A stretch of 64,000 nt of DNA from Prevotella pectinovora (GCF_000834015.1 NZ_JXQI01000063.1:62001-126000); one strand, 5' to 3'. Counted from the stretch's first letter, positions 7,530 through 17,444 are shown. Made by a program: numbers and translations. Notes: a model not told the origin generated them from the sequence alone.

Positions 7530-8630
7530 TTAAGCCTCAGCCATACCAGGAATCTCCTCTGCGCAAGAAACGCCTGTGTAGGTCAGAACAGGAAGTTCGC
7601 CGGTCAATGCTCCGAAAGCATTCTCTGCCAACGACTCCATCTCGTTCTCTCCCGGCAATACGACTACCTTACAAAGATATTCTATCTGCTCCTTGATGTC
7701 GGCAACGCAATAATCGCTGTATGCTATACCACCTGTAAGGATAATGGCGTCGCATTGTCCCTTCAAGGCAACGAACATCGCTCCGATCTCCTTTGCCACG
7801 GTATAATCCATAGCTGCAACGAGAGTCTTGTATGGCTCCTTGCCTTCAATAGCCTTCTCTTCGATGGTAATCATATCTGATGTACCAAGATATGCTGCAA
7901 GACCAGCCTTGCCATGGAGCATCTTCTTAACTTCATTGAGGGTATATTTGCCGCTGAAGCACAAAGTAGCCAAAGCCTCTGAAGGAACTGTTCCGGCACG
8001 CTCCGGAGAGATAGGACCTTCACCGTTGAGGGCGTTGTTGACATCAATCACGAGTCCCTTGCGATGGGCACCTACTGAGATACCACCTCCCAAGTGGACA
8101 ACGATAAGATTGAGCTCTTCGTATTTCTTGCCGATAGACTTGGCGTAACGGCGGGCAACAGCCTTCTGGTTGAGAGCATGGAAGATTGACTCACGCTTGA
8201 TGCCTGGAACGCCGGAAACGCGGGATTTCAACTGGAACTCGTCTACTACGACAGGGTCTGCGATGAAAGCAGGACAACCACACTCCTTGGCAATCTCGTC
8301 GGCAATGATAGCTCCGAGGTTGCACACATGGTCGTGCTTGGTATGAAGCAGGTCGTGCTTCATCTTCTCGTTGACAGCATAAACTCCACCCTTGAGTGGG
8401 CAAAGCAGACCGCCACGACCCATAACAGCATCAAAATCCATAGCGATACCCTCGTCTTTCAGACGCTTCACGATGAACTCCTTACGATACTCATACTGAT
8501 CTATCGTCTGATGGAAATGAGCGATTTCATTGAGGTCGTGATGGGCACCACCGGCCCAAACCTGTTTTCCATCTTCATAAATAGCCAACTTGGTAGAAGT
8601 GGAACCTGGGTTGATAGCAAGTATTTTCAT
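7530..8630 (-). CDS. buk: Butyrate kinase
   Basis: The enzyme transfers phosphate from butyryl-phosphate, or branched acyl-phosphates, to ADP, giving the free acid and ATP. The 366-residue length fits butyrate kinases and is shorter than typical acetate kinases. The ASKHA fold begins with NPGSTSTKLAIYE, and VHLGGGISVGAH and ILTGGIAYS follow. It lies 33 bp downstream of phosphate butyryltransferase on the same strand, the classic ptb-buk operon. With the 2-oxoacid:ferredoxin oxidoreductase at 17.6-20.2 kb, the likely use is branched-chain acyl-CoA from amino acids rather than a full butyrate pathway, for which no other genes are seen here. Confidence 0.9.
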   Translation of the reverse strand: MKILAINPGSTSTKLAIYEDGKQVWAGGAHHDLNEIAHFHQTIDQYEYRKEFIVKRLKDEGIAMDFDAVMGRGGLLCPLKGGVYAVNEKMKHDLLHTKHDHVCNLGAIIADEIAKECGCPAFIADPVVVDEFQLKSRVSGVPGIKRESIFHALNQKAVARRYAKSIGKKYEELNLIVVHLGGGISVGAHRKGLVIDVNNALNGEGPISPERAGTVPSEALATLCFSGKYTLNEVKKMLHGKAGLAAYLGTSDMITIEEKAIEGKEPYKTLVAAMDYTVAKEIGAMFVALKGQCDAIILTGGIAYSDYCVADIKEQIEYLCKVVVLPGENEMESLAENAFGALTGELPVLTYTGVSCAEEIPGMAEA

Positions 8631-8663
8631 TAAGATTAATATTGTATAGTTTTGTAATATTGA

Positions 8664-9584
8664 TTACTTGTTAACCTTGTCTGCCAAACAAGCAAGGGCA
8701 AGGCTGTTGAACTTAGACTCTCCGCTGTCGGCTCTTGAAGCCACTACGATAGGAGCGGTTGTTCCGCAAAGCATTCCGGCTGTCTCTGCCTTGGCAAACA
8801 AGGTGAGAGTCTTGTAGAACACATTTCCTGACTCGATGTTCGGGAAAATCAGAGCGTCGGCATTACCTACTACAGGAGAGCTGATGCCCTTGATTGCACC
8901 ACTGTCTGAATCGCAGGCTGTCTTGACATCCATAGGACCGTCAACACAGCAGTCGCCATACTCGCCATTGCGTGCCATCTCCTTCATTGACTCATAGCTC
9001 AATGTGTGTGGGAACTTCTCGCTCACCTTCTCTGTGCAATGGATAAGGGCAACCTTCGGGCTTTCGGCACCGAGACTGCGGCAAACTCCGAGAACATAAC
9101 CAAGGATAGCCTTGAACTGCTCGTCGGTTGGACGTGGGCAAACGGCAGCATCTGAGAAAACGAGAAGCTTGTCGTATGATGGTATCTCTACAACTGTCAC
9201 GTGTGTCATCACATGGCCCTTCTCCAGAAGACCATATTCCTTGTTGAGCACAGCGCGCAGGAGATTGTCGGTATTGAGGGTACCCTTCATAAGAACATCA
9301 GCTCCACCATCGTGAACGAGCTTCACGGCATAGGCTGCGGCATCGTCAGGTGTGGCTGTCTCATGAACGGTAACATGATCAGGATAGTCTGCAAGGAAGC
9401 GGTCGATGAACGGTGCTCTCGTACCTCCAAGCACGAGGGTGAAATCAACGAAACCTTCTTCCAAGGCGCGGTTAATCACGTATTCAGTATGTGAGTCATT
9501 TGGGCAAACAAGTACTACTTTTTTTCTGTTTTCCAATGACTGCAAACGATTAATTAAGGTGTTAAAATTTTTAAGTAACTGCAT
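8664..9584 (-). CDS. ptb: Phosphate butyryltransferase (phosphate acyltransferase)
   Basis: The enzyme converts acyl-CoA plus phosphate to acyl-phosphate, supplying butyrate kinase. The start is set at MQLLKNFNTL (9584), giving 306 residues, normal for the PTA/PTB family; the upstream in-frame extension overlaps the promoter at 9603-9633. Family signatures include VVLVCPNDSHTEYV near the N-terminus, DVLMKGTLNTDNLLRAVL in the middle, and a C-terminal region with NADALIFPNIESGN. It is the first gene of the ptb-buk operon. Substrate chain length cannot be read from the sequence. Confidence 0.88.
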   Translation of the reverse strand: MQLLKNFNTLINRLQSLENRKKVVLVCPNDSHTEYVINRALEEGFVDFTLVLGGTRAPFIDRFLADYPDHVTVHETATPDDAAAYAVKLVHDGGADVLMKGTLNTDNLLRAVLNKEYGLLEKGHVMTHVTVVEIPSYDKLLVFSDAAVCPRPTDEQFKAILGYVLGVCRSLGAESPKVALIHCTEKVSEKFPHTLSYESMKEMARNGEYGDCCVDGPMDVKTACDSDSGAIKGISSPVVGNADALIFPNIESGNVFYKTLTLFAKAETAGMLCGTTAPIVVASRADSGESKFNSLALACLADKVNK

Positions 9585-9602
9585 AAACTTATAATTTTTG
9601 TG

Positions 9603-9633
9603 CAAAAATACATCAAAGGACTTTTGAAACAAA
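9603..9633 (-). promoter_or_regulatory. Promoter of ptb-buk
   Basis: On the minus strand, TTTG (9630-9633), a 19-bp spacer and TATTTTTG (9603-9610) match the Bacteroidetes consensus. The start codon at 9584 lies about 18 bp after the -7 box, so the leader is very short. Confidence 0.7.
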
Positions 9634-9958
9634 GCCAAACTACACATTTTTTTGTCGTTTGTGCAGATTTCCGACTTTATGTATAATAAATGCGAATTTT
9701 GGAACATACGGCAATATTTCGCAATTTACAAATAGTCAGCACCTGATGTGTTATTTAGTACACTCATTCATAGTTCGATTGACAAATGAAAGTCAGCTGT
9801 TTCCGGAATAAAGACAAGGTAGAGACGACTGGCAAAAATATGACTGCAAGCAATTGAAATCTGATGCAATTAACGGCACAATGACCATTGGAAGTTAAGG
9901 AAAAACCGACAAAAGCGATTTTATACGTACAAAATTCAAGTGTTAATATATTTTTTAG
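9634..9958. other. Intergenic stretch with no recognised feature
   Basis: An AT-rich gap separates the divergent ptb and HAD-phosphatase promoters. I see no reading frame, hairpin or repeat I would support here. Confidence 0.5.
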
Positions 9959-9966
9959 TACTTTTG
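9959..9966 (+). promoter_or_regulatory. -7 box TACTTTTG of the HAD gene
   Basis: TACTTTTG matches TAnnTTTG and ends 16 bp before the first ATG (9983), so the mRNA leader would be about 10 nt. No TTTG is present at the -33 position. Confidence 0.5.
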
Positions 9967-9982
9967 CAGACTTATTAGAAAA

Positions 9983-10654
9983 ATGAATCGAAAAATAATG
10001 AATAAAAGACAGTTCAGAGGTGCCCTGTTCGACCTTGACGGCGTAGTGTTCGACACCGAACCGCAATACACGATATTCTGGGGCAACCAATTCAAGGAAT
10101 ACTATCCAGGAAGCCACGAGATGGAAAAGCTCATCAAGGGGCAGACCCTTGTGGAGATATACGACAAATACTTCCCTGACCCATCGGTGCAGGAGGAGAT
10201 AACAAGAAGGCTCGACAGGTTTGAAGACGAGATGCAGTTTGAATATGTCAGAGGCTTTGAGGATTTCGTAAAGAACATACGCGAGAAAGGCGTAAAGACT
10301 GCCGTCGTGACAAGTTCCAACGTGATGAAGATGAAGAACGTGTATGCCAAGCACCCGGAGTTCAAGGGGTATTTCGACGAGATTCTCACTTCGGAAGACT
10401 TCGACGAGAGCAAACCGTCGCCAGACTGCTATCTGAAAGCCGCAGAGCGTTTCGGACTGACTTCTGACGAATGCGTGGTTCTGGAGGACAGCTTCAACGG
10501 ACTGAAATCAGGAAGGGCTGCAAAAATGTTCGTAGTGGGATTTGCAACGACAAACTCCCATGAGGCAATAGAACCATACTCAGACACCGTTGTTGACGAC
10601 TACGTTGGCTTGAGTTACGAAGGAATAATGAAATCATTGGGACAAGATGCCTGA
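9983..10654 (+). CDS. HAD-superfamily phosphatase, beta-phosphoglucomutase/sugar-phosphatase type
   Basis: The 223-residue cytoplasmic protein has all four HAD motifs: FDLDGVVFDTE (nucleophile and acid/base Asp), TSSN (motif II), the lysine in ESKPSPDCY (motif III) and VVLEDSFNG (motif IV). The helical cap lies between motifs I and II, as in subfamily IA. This group includes beta-phosphoglucomutase and sugar or nucleotide phosphatases, so the substrate is uncertain. An alternative start is the methionine at 9998 (MNKRQFRG). It precedes panB by 54 bp and may be co-transcribed with it. Confidence 0.82.
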   Translation: MNRKIMNKRQFRGALFDLDGVVFDTEPQYTIFWGNQFKEYYPGSHEMEKLIKGQTLVEIYDKYFPDPSVQEEITRRLDRFEDEMQFEYVRGFEDFVKNIREKGVKTAVVTSSNVMKMKNVYAKHPEFKGYFDEILTSEDFDESKPSPDCYLKAAERFGLTSDECVVLEDSFNGLKSGRAAKMFVVGFATTNSHEAIEPYSDTVVDDYVGLSYEGIMKSLGQDA

Positions 10655-10708
10655 TGAACATAATAATGAGTATAAACCAATTAAAGAAATAAAAAACAAG
10701 AAAAGAAA

Positions 10709-11530
10709 ATGTCAGGTTATTTAGTAAGCGACAACCGAAAGGTTACGACCCATCGTTTCATCGAAATGAAGGAGCGTGGAGAGAAAATCTCAATGTTGAC
10801 GTCATACGACTTTACCACAGCTGGTATCGTTGACGGTGCCGGTATCGACGGTATTCTGATAGGCGACTCTGCCTCTAACGTGATGGTGGGCAACAGCACT
10901 ACCCTACCTATTACGATAGACCAGATGATCTATCACGCAAGTGCCGTGGCAAGAGCAGTAAAAAGAGCTCTCGTGGTATGCGACATGCCGTTCGGAAGCT
11001 ATCAGGTGGACAGAAAAGAGGGCGTGAAAAACGCCATCAAGATAATGAAGGAAAGCGGATGCGACGCTCTGAAACTTGAGGGCGGAGTGGAAATCATTGA
11101 TACCGTGAAGGGTATATTGGATGCCGGCATCCCTGTTATGGCACATCTCGGACTGACTCCGCAGAGCATCAACAAATTCGGAACTTATGCCGTGCGCGCA
11201 AAAGAGGAGGCTGAGGCTGAGAAACTCGCTTCTGACGCACTGCTGCTCCAGGAAGCAGGATGCTTCTCTGTGGTATTCGAGAAGGTGCCGGCAAGTCTTG
11301 CCACAAAGGTGAGCAAGGAACTGACCATCCCTACAATCGGTATCGGAGCCGGAAACGGAACCGACGGACAGATTCTCGTGGTGGACGACATGCTCGGAAT
11401 GACAAAGGGATTCAGTCCTAAATTCCTGCGCAGATATGCCGACCTCAACACTGTCATGACCGACGCCATAGGCAACTACATAAGAGATGTGAAGAGCAGC
11501 GATTTCCCCAACAGCGAGGAATCGTATTGA
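10709..11530 (+). CDS. panB: 3-methyl-2-oxobutanoate hydroxymethyltransferase
   Basis: The enzyme makes ketopantoate from 2-oxoisovalerate and 5,10-methylene-tetrahydrofolate, the first step of pantothenate and CoA synthesis. The 273-residue length is normal. Family signatures include [32 protein letters not shown] (Mg-binding Asp), [14 protein letters not shown], a MAHLGLTPQ block and the conserved [15 protein letters not shown] segment. panC and panD are not in this window. The MFS gene begins 21 bp after its stop codon, which suggests co-transcription. Confidence 0.95.
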   Translation: MSGYLVSDNRKVTTHRFIEMKERGEKISMLTSYDFTTAGIVDGAGIDGILIGDSASNVMVGNSTTLPITIDQMIYHASAVARAVKRALVVCDMPFGSYQVDRKEGVKNAIKIMKESGCDALKLEGGVEIIDTVKGILDAGIPVMAHLGLTPQSINKFGTYAVRAKEEAEAEKLASDALLLQEAGCFSVVFEKVPASLATKVSKELTIPTIGIGAGNGTDGQILVVDDMLGMTKGFSPKFLRRYADLNTVMTDAIGNYIRDVKSSDFPNSEESY

Positions 11531-11551
11531 TATTAACTAAAACAACGCCAA

Positions 11552-12784
11552 ATGCATACTGACTTCTGGAAACTGACTACTTCTACATTTTTCATTGCCG
11601 CGGCAATGTATATGCTGATTCCGACAATGCCGGAGATTCTGTCTTCTGTCCTGGAACTATCACAGACACAGATAGCATCATGGACGGGAATGCCGGGAGT
11701 ATCGGTATTCGCCTTTGGCTTATTCTGTTCATATCTCATCCAGAGATACAGACGCAACAAAGTCTGCATATTGTCAACGGCATGTATGGCGCTGACAATT
11801 CTGGCAACGACGTATCTGATGGATGAATTCCTGCTCAAAGGAATAATACAGGAAAGTCCCGTCTTCCTCCTCGCGACAAGGGGGTTGATGGGAGCTTTCT
11901 TCGGTTTGTCGCTGATGATTCTCAGCAGCACGCTGACAATAGACTGCTGCGACTCTGACCACCGCACAAAAGCAAATACCATCATGGCATGGACGCATCT
12001 GGCGGCAATTCCTGCCGGAGGATCAATCGGACTGCTGATGGTAATAGAATCCAACATACAGAATGTGCTGTATACCGCCATGGCATCTTGTTTCATAGCG
12101 ATATATATAATGTCGAGCATCAAGTTCCCGTTCAAGGCCCCGGAAGAAACCCTGAAGAGAATGTCATGCGACCGTTTCTTCGTGGTGTCAAGTCTGCCGA
12201 TCATTATCCCGAACATCGCCATCGGCATAGTAATAGGAACCGTGATCATCTGCATAAGACAAATGAAAGAGTTTGCCGGCATATTGGCTGGTATTCTGCT
12301 GGCAATATTGGCAATATACATCATCTTCTTCCGCAAATCACAGACCACGAAATGCAAATTCACTCTCTGCGGCGGAAATCACACCACTACAATGCTGCCG
12401 GCCATAGGCTATGCGCTGCTTGCGGCATCGCTGATTCTGGCAATAAGGGCATTGACAGTAAATCCCTTGCTGCATCTCATCTGTATGGCGGCATCAGGAG
12501 CGGCGGCAACGATACTGTTGTCTGTACATCATTCATGCTTCATCGAGACAGCAGACCATTGTCAGCGCGGCTCTGCCTTGAGCACATATTTCCTGACTCT
12601 GGAATTGGGAATAAGCATCGGATTATTCACAAGCTTGATGACCGCAGCCCCACAAAACCCTGTCTGCGAGTTTACAACAGACAATATTTACTACATCCTG
12701 TTGACAAGCAGCATTATTGCAGCATTGTCATATTTCTTCATCACAAAAAAGTATATTTCTGACAAGATAGAGCGGAATATGTAA
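11552..12784 (+). CDS. MFS transporter
   Basis: The 410-residue, strongly hydrophobic protein has about 12 predicted membrane segments and a central loop near residue 200 (FKAPEETLKRM). The short basic loop between TM2 and TM3 (QRYRRNK) fits the MFS signature region. The start lies 21 bp after panB, so the two are probably in one transcript. The substrate is unknown; export of a small molecule is typical of this length and topology, but nothing here proves it. Confidence 0.75.
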   Translation: MHTDFWKLTTSTFFIAAAMYMLIPTMPEILSSVLELSQTQIASWTGMPGVSVFAFGLFCSYLIQRYRRNKVCILSTACMALTILATTYLMDEFLLKGIIQESPVFLLATRGLMGAFFGLSLMILSSTLTIDCCDSDHRTKANTIMAWTHLAAIPAGGSIGLLMVIESNIQNVLYTAMASCFIAIYIMSSIKFPFKAPEETLKRMSCDRFFVVSSLPIIIPNIAIGIVIGTVIICIRQMKEFAGILAGILLAILAIYIIFFRKSQTTKCKFTLCGGNHTTTMLPAIGYALLAASLILAIRALTVNPLLHLICMAASGAAATILLSVHHSCFIETADHCQRGSALSTYFLTLELGISIGLFTSLMTAAPQNPVCEFTTDNIYYILLTSSIIAALSYFFITKKYISDKIERNM

Positions 12785-12831
12785 AATAGAAATCAAAAAT
12801 CAAGTGATTTTCAAAAAAAGTCCACGGATAT

Positions 12832-12862
12832 TTTGCAGATTAAAAATAAATCCATACCTTTG
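12832..12862 (+). promoter_or_regulatory. Promoter of tRNA-Arg
   Basis: TTTG (12832-12835), a 19-bp spacer and TACCTTTG (12855-12862) are a full consensus match 20 bp before the mature tRNA 5' end. Confidence 0.75.
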
Positions 12863-12882
12863 CACTCGCAATTCAGAAATAT

Positions 12883-12956
12883 GGCTCCGTAGCTCAACTG
12901 AATAGAGCATCTGACTACGGATCAGAAGGTTACAGGTTTGAATCCTGTCGGAGTCA
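12883..12956 (+). tRNA. tRNA-Arg (anticodon ACG)
   Basis: The 74-nt cloverleaf folds cleanly. GGCTCCG pairs with CGGAGTC (one G-U) in the acceptor stem and GCTC with GAGC in the D stem. The anticodon stem TCTGA/TCAGA carries the loop CTACGGA. ACAGG/CCTGT forms the T stem. Position 34 is A, expected to be edited to inosine to read CGU, CGC and CGA. The 3' CCA is not encoded (the sequence continues ACT), so it is added after transcription. Confidence 0.97.
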
Positions 12957-12976
12957 CTAAGAATTAGATTTCATCA

Positions 12977-13008
12977 AGAGGTGTTTACAAAAGTAAATGC
13001 ATCTTTTT
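12977..13008 (+). terminator. Terminator after tRNA-Arg
   Basis: GTGTTTAC (12981-12988) pairs with GTAAATGC (12993-13000), including two G-U pairs, and is followed by a run of five T. Confidence 0.6.
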
Positions 13009-13034
13009 GTTTTATAATCTCCACAATAATTATT

Positions 13035-13097
13035 AAACCCAAATCAGGGACTGCTGCCGGATTTGGTGACGGAAACCACGTCTTTCGTTTCCCTTTT
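13035..13097 (+). other. Two adjacent hairpins of unknown function
   Basis: CCAAATC/GATTTGG and, further on, GGAAAC/GTTTCC followed by CCTTTTT could fold in an RNA between the tRNA and the RND adaptor. The second resembles a weak terminator. No promoter is seen directly before them. Confidence 0.3.
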
Positions 13098-13122
13098 TAC
13101 ATTTTTTATCCCAGCACGACAT

Positions 13123-13151
13123 TTTGCTTCCGCATAAAAGACATACCTTTG
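13123..13151 (+). promoter_or_regulatory. Promoter of the RND efflux pair
   Basis: TTTG (13123-13126) and TACCTTTG (13144-13151) have a slightly short spacer of 17 bp. The predicted start is near 13157, about 40 nt before the adaptor start. Confidence 0.55.
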
Positions 13152-13199
13152 CATTATTGAACATCATATAATTATTTGAGGTATAAATTTGACATTGAG

Positions 13200-14258
13200 A
13201 TGAAAAGGAAAAATACAGTTACAGGATGGCTTGTGGCATTCATTATCGGCGGATTATTACTGACAGGATGCTCAAAACAAGCGAAGAAGAAGGAGCAGAA
13301 GACAATCAAAACGGAGACTATCACCGTGGGCAGTACGGCGCTTGGAGAAACCAAAGATTATGTCGGGACTATAGAAGAAAAAATAGGGTCAACACTAAGT
13401 TTCGAGATTGCCGGCAACATCACTTCCATAAGAGTGGATGAGGGAGACATAGTGAGCAAAGGACAAGTGCTCGCCACCATAAACCCGACCACAGTGAGGG
13501 AGGCTCACAAAAGTACGATGACTGCTCTGAAGCAGGCGGAAGACGCATATAGGAGATTTCTGCCCTTGCATAAGGCTGGAACGATTTCCGAACTGCAATG
13601 GGTGGATATTGAAAGCAAACTGGAACAGGCGAAAGCGGCAGAGAGCATAGCCCGCCAACAACTGTCGCACACCACACTCACGGCTCCTTTTGCCGGAGTG
13701 ATAGCCTCAAAGAATGCGGATTTGGGAACGTACGTCCTGCCAGGACAACCCGTACTGAAGTTGGCTGATGTGGAACAGGTAAACGCGAAGGTTTCTGTTC
13801 CTGAAAGCGAGATATCACATCTACGCATCGGCGACAAGGTGAAACTGACGGTTGCTGCACTTGACAATGCTGTATTCTATGGAACGGTTTCGGAAAAGGG
13901 CATCGACGCCAATCCCATATCACATACTTATGACATAAAAGTGGGTATCGCCAACACTCATGGGCGTCTTCTCCCCGGCATGGTGTGCAACGCCAACGTT
14001 ACGGGCGGCGCAACAAAAGAACAGGCGCATATCATCGTGCCACCACAAAGCATAGAACTGGATGTGGACAATTCTAGATTCGTTTGGACTGTAGTAGACG
14101 GGAAGGCGCATCAGCAGCGTGTGGAGACCGGCGACTTCGAAGGGGACGGAATTATAATCCTGTCTGGACTGAAACCAGGCGACCAAGTTATAGTAAACGG
14201 CCAGCAGAAGGTGTCTGAGGGAATGAGAGTGGACACCGGCAAGGGTATGGACAGATAA
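13200..14258 (+). CDS. RND efflux periplasmic adaptor (membrane fusion lipoprotein)
   Basis: The start is placed at 13200, where MKRKNTVTGWLV begins a lipoprotein signal peptide with the lipobox LLTGC; eight in-frame codons upstream add nothing signal-like. The mature protein of about 330 residues has the usual order: a lipoyl half (GNITSIRVDEGDIVSKGQVL), a short alpha-hairpin (~100-150), the second lipoyl half (LTAPFAGVIASKNADLGTYV), a beta-barrel and a membrane-proximal domain ending GLKPGDQVIVNGQQKV. It links the inner-membrane pump encoded 18 bp downstream to an outer-membrane channel. No TolC gene is in this operon, so a channel must come from elsewhere. Confidence 0.88.
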   Translation: MKRKNTVTGWLVAFIIGGLLLTGCSKQAKKKEQKTIKTETITVGSTALGETKDYVGTIEEKIGSTLSFEIAGNITSIRVDEGDIVSKGQVLATINPTTVREAHKSTMTALKQAEDAYRRFLPLHKAGTISELQWVDIESKLEQAKAAESIARQQLSHTTLTAPFAGVIASKNADLGTYVLPGQPVLKLADVEQVNAKVSVPESEISHLRIGDKVKLTVAALDNAVFYGTVSEKGIDANPISHTYDIKVGIANTHGRLLPGMVCNANVTGGATKEQAHIIVPPQSIELDVDNSRFVWTVVDGKAHQQRVETGDFEGDGIIILSGLKPGDQVIVNGQQKVSEGMRVDTGKGMDR

Positions 14259-14276
14259 TGACGGAAAGGAAATAAC

Positions 14277-17200
14277 ATGGACATTGACAAAAAGGCGAAG
14301 AAGAAGGACACTGCCCTTCGGGAACACATCAAAGCGCGCCTCACGAGGAAACCAAACCGGGTGATAAAACGGTCATTTATAGAGGCTGCGATGTGTAACC
14401 ACAATATCGTGATATTGCTTATGGGAATGCTCGTGCTCCTGGGAATACTGGGACTCGCCACGATGCCGAAGCAGGAGATGCCGCAGTTCACGGTGCGCCA
14501 AGGTGCATGCGTAGCAGTATATCCGGGTGCCACATCGGCAGAGGTGGAAGAACGGGTGGCGAAACCTCTGGAGAATTTCATCTTCGGATATAAAGAGGTG
14601 AACAAAAAGAAGACATACACACAGAGCAAAGACGGCATGCTGATTGCATTCATGGAACTGAACGACTATGTGGAAGACAAAGATGCTTTCTGGAGCAAGT
14701 TCAAACATGGACTGCAGGCATTCAAGTCTTCACTGCCTTCGGGAGTAATCGCATTGCAGGCGGTAGACGATATTGCCGAGACATCGGCTTTGCTCATAAC
14801 GATTGAAAGCAAACAGAAGACTTACCGGGAACTAAACACCTATATAGACAACCTGAAAGACAGGCTCCGACGCATCGACGCCATATCCAACCTCCGGACA
14901 TACGGTTTGCAGAACGAACAGATAAGCATTTATCTGGACCAGAACAAGCTGTCGAAATATGGCATCGGCCCCTTCAAGATACTCAACGAACTGGCGCTTC
15001 AGGGATTCACCACCATTAGCGGAAGTCTGGACATGGGCAATCTAACTCTGCCTATCCATATCACCGACTCCTACAACAACGAGCGTGATGTGGCGGAACA
15101 GATTGTATATTCCGACCCGAAAGGCAACATCGTGAGGCTCAAAGACATTGCACGCATAACGAGGGAATACCCGAAACAGGAGAAATACATCAAGAGCAAT
15201 GGCAACAAATGTGTGCTTCTGTCTATCGAGATGCGACCAGGAAACGATATCGTGAAGATGGGAAATGATGTCCACAAGGCATTGGACGAGTTTGAGGAGA
15301 CCTTGCCAAAGGATGTGCATATCGCCACCATCACCGACCAAAGCAAAGTGGTGAACGAATCGGTGATGAACTTTCTGCAGGAGCTGCTCATCTCGGTCAT
15401 TTCGGTCATCATTGTGGTCATCCTGCTGATGCCAAGACGCGTGGCTGAGGTTTCTGCCCTCAGCATTCCAATTACCATATTCTCGTCGGTCGGCATTTTC
15501 TATCTCTTCGGCATGGAACTGAACACTGTGACACTGGCGGCACTCATAGTGACATTGGGAATGGTAGTAGACGACTCCGTAGTGATTATTGACAACTACA
15601 TGGAAAAACTGGGACACGGCATGTCTCGATGGCATGCTGCCATAGCAGCCCCGAGAGAATTCTTCATGTCGGTGCTATCTGCCACACTGAGCATCTCACT
15701 GACCTTTTTCCCGTTTCTGTTCACCATGCACGGTGATATGGGCGATTTCGTGCAGTCGTTCCCATGGGCGATGTTCATCATCTTGAGCATTTCGCTGACA
15801 GTATCACTGCTGCTTACTCCTTATCTGCAGTATATCGTGATACACCAAGGCATATCCAGCACACCGAAACCTAACGCAAAGAAGAAACCTCTTGACTATC
15901 TGCAAACGGGATATACGTGGTTGTTGAACCGTTGTTTTGCCTTTCCACGCACCACGCTTGTCATAGGAGCCGCTCTGGTTGCCACTGGAGCCATGATATT
16001 CGTGAAACTGCCACAGCGAATGATGCCTATCGCAGAGCGCAACCAGTTTGCCGTTGAATTCTATCTTCCCAACGGTACGACAGCTGAAAAGACATCCATT
16101 ATAGCCGACTCCATGGCTAATATTCTGAAACGAGACCCTAAAGTGACTGCCGTAACGATGTTTATCGGACAAGGATCGCCACGTTTTCACACTACATACG
16201 CTCCACAGATTGGCGGACCAAACTTCGCACAGTTCATTGTAAATACCGTGAGCAATGATGCTACGGAGGAGGTGCTCAACAAGTATGCCGACCATTATTC
16301 CAACTATTTCCCGAATTGCTATATCCGCTTCAAGCAGATGGACTATAATTCTGCTTCTTATCCCATCGAGATAAGAGTGAGCGGCGACAGTATCAGCGAC
16401 CTGAAAAAGGCTGCCAAACAGATTGCCGCCTGCATGCATGAGGTGGAGGGAATAAACCTGATACGAACAAATTACGAGGAACCGCAGCCTGGAATAAGTG
16501 TTACACCGGATGCTACAGAGGCAAACAGACTGGGTGTGAACAAGACTATCCTCTCTGCTGACCTGGCAATTCATTTCGGCAGCGGTTTACCGATGTCTAC
16601 TCTCTGGGAAGGCGATTACCCGGTAAAAATGGTTCTGAAATCGGAAAACGACAGTGATTTGGCAAATGAATACATCCCCGTAATGGGTGGAACAGCCAGC
16701 GTACCGCTACGGCAGTTGGCAAAGATTTCACCTGACTGGCATGACGGCAGCATAATACGCCGTAATGGTGTCCGCACAATATCTATCGTGGGCGAACCAT
16801 TACGAGGATATAACGCCAACAAGCTGTCTGAAGAGCTGAAGACAAAGGTTGCCGGACTCTCACTCGACCCGGATCTCACATGGGAAGTAGGAGGTATGTC
16901 GGAAAAAGATGCTGAAACCATGCCGCAAGTGATATCAGGAGTGATGGTTGCGATACTGGTGATATTCTTCATTCTCCTCTTCCATTTCAAACGCATCAGT
17001 CTGGCATTGGTAAATCTCTCTTCAATGTCGCTCTGCATCTTCGGAGCAGCCATAGGACTCTTCATCACGGGATATGACGTCAGCCTGACATGTGTATTGG
17101 GTGTTGTCAGTCTGATGGGAATACTTGTGCGCAACGGTATCATCATGCTCGACTATGCCGAGGAACTCCGACGCGACAAGGGACTGTCAATACGCGATGC

Positions 17201-17444
17201 CGCCTTCCAAGCCGGCGAGCGACGCATGCGCCCTATCTTCCTCACATCAGCAGCAGCCTCAGTGGGCGTATTGCCGATGATGTTGGAAAACAACACGTTA
17301 TGGTCGCCAATGGGTGCTGTGATATTCTTCGGCACACTAATCTCGATGGTTCTCATAGCCACAATCCTGCCTGTGCTATACTGGCTCGTGTTTGACAAGC
17401 ACGGAAAGTATAGCTTAAGGAAGAAGAAAACAAATATTCTATAG
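14277..17444 (+). CDS. RND efflux inner-membrane pump (HAE-type, TriC/MexK-like)
   Basis: The 1055-residue protein has the classic RND layout: a first membrane helix (~45-65), a large periplasmic loop, a block of membrane helices (~370-560, with GMVVDDSVVIIDNYMEKLG in the proton-relay segment), a second periplasmic loop and a C-terminal helix block. The cytoplasmic N-terminus is unusually long and basic (about 40 residues) before the first helix. It forms a two-gene operon with the adaptor upstream. Likely substrates are drugs, bile acids or lipids by family; none can be assigned. The lack of heavy-metal features and the different motif set separate it from the CusA-like pump at 31964. Confidence 0.88.
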   Translation: MDIDKKAKKKDTALREHIKARLTRKPNRVIKRSFIEAAMCNHNIVILLMGMLVLLGILGLATMPKQEMPQFTVRQGACVAVYPGATSAEVEERVAKPLENFIFGYKEVNKKKTYTQSKDGMLIAFMELNDYVEDKDAFWSKFKHGLQAFKSSLPSGVIALQAVDDIAETSALLITIESKQKTYRELNTYIDNLKDRLRRIDAISNLRTYGLQNEQISIYLDQNKLSKYGIGPFKILNELALQGFTTISGSLDMGNLTLPIHITDSYNNERDVAEQIVYSDPKGNIVRLKDIARITREYPKQEKYIKSNGNKCVLLSIEMRPGNDIVKMGNDVHKALDEFEETLPKDVHIATITDQSKVVNESVMNFLQELLISVISVIIVVILLMPRRVAEVSALSIPITIFSSVGIFYLFGMELNTVTLAALIVTLGMVVDDSVVIIDNYMEKLGHGMSRWHAAIAAPREFFMSVLSATLSISLTFFPFLFTMHGDMGDFVQSFPWAMFIILSISLTVSLLLTPYLQYIVIHQGISSTPKPNAKKKPLDYLQTGYTWLLNRCFAFPRTTLVIGAALVATGAMIFVKLPQRMMPIAERNQFAVEFYLPNGTTAEKTSIIADSMANILKRDPKVTAVTMFIGQGSPRFHTTYAPQIGGPNFAQFIVNTVSNDATEEVLNKYADHYSNYFPNCYIRFKQMDYNSASYPIEIRVSGDSISDLKKAAKQIAACMHEVEGINLIRTNYEEPQPGISVTPDATEANRLGVNKTILSADLAIHFGSGLPMSTLWEGDYPVKMVLKSENDSDLANEYIPVMGGTASVPLRQLAKISPDWHDGSIIRRNGVRTISIVGEPLRGYNANKLSEELKTKVAGLSLDPDLTWEVGGMSEKDAETMPQVISGVMVAILVIFFILLFHFKRISLALVNLSSMSLCIFGAAIGLFITGYDVSLTCVLGVVSLMGILVRNGIIMLDYAEELRRDKGLSIRDAAFQAGERRMRPIFLTSAAASVGVLPMMLENNTLWSPMGAVIFFGTLISMVLIATILPVLYWLVFDKHGKYSLRKKKTNIL

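Noticed and set aside
7530-8630. Acetate kinase call
   Set aside because: Length and pairing with a phosphate butyryltransferase fit butyrate kinase better.
9764-10354. Long minus-strand frame opposite the HAD phosphatase
   Set aside because: It is antisense to a gene with full HAD motifs and has no recognisable content. The same holds for 11533-12363 and 15804-16574.
13035-13097. Third small RNA candidate between tRNA-Arg and the RND operon
   Set aside because: Two hairpins are visible, but no promoter precedes them and the T run is short; kept only as an unexplained structure.
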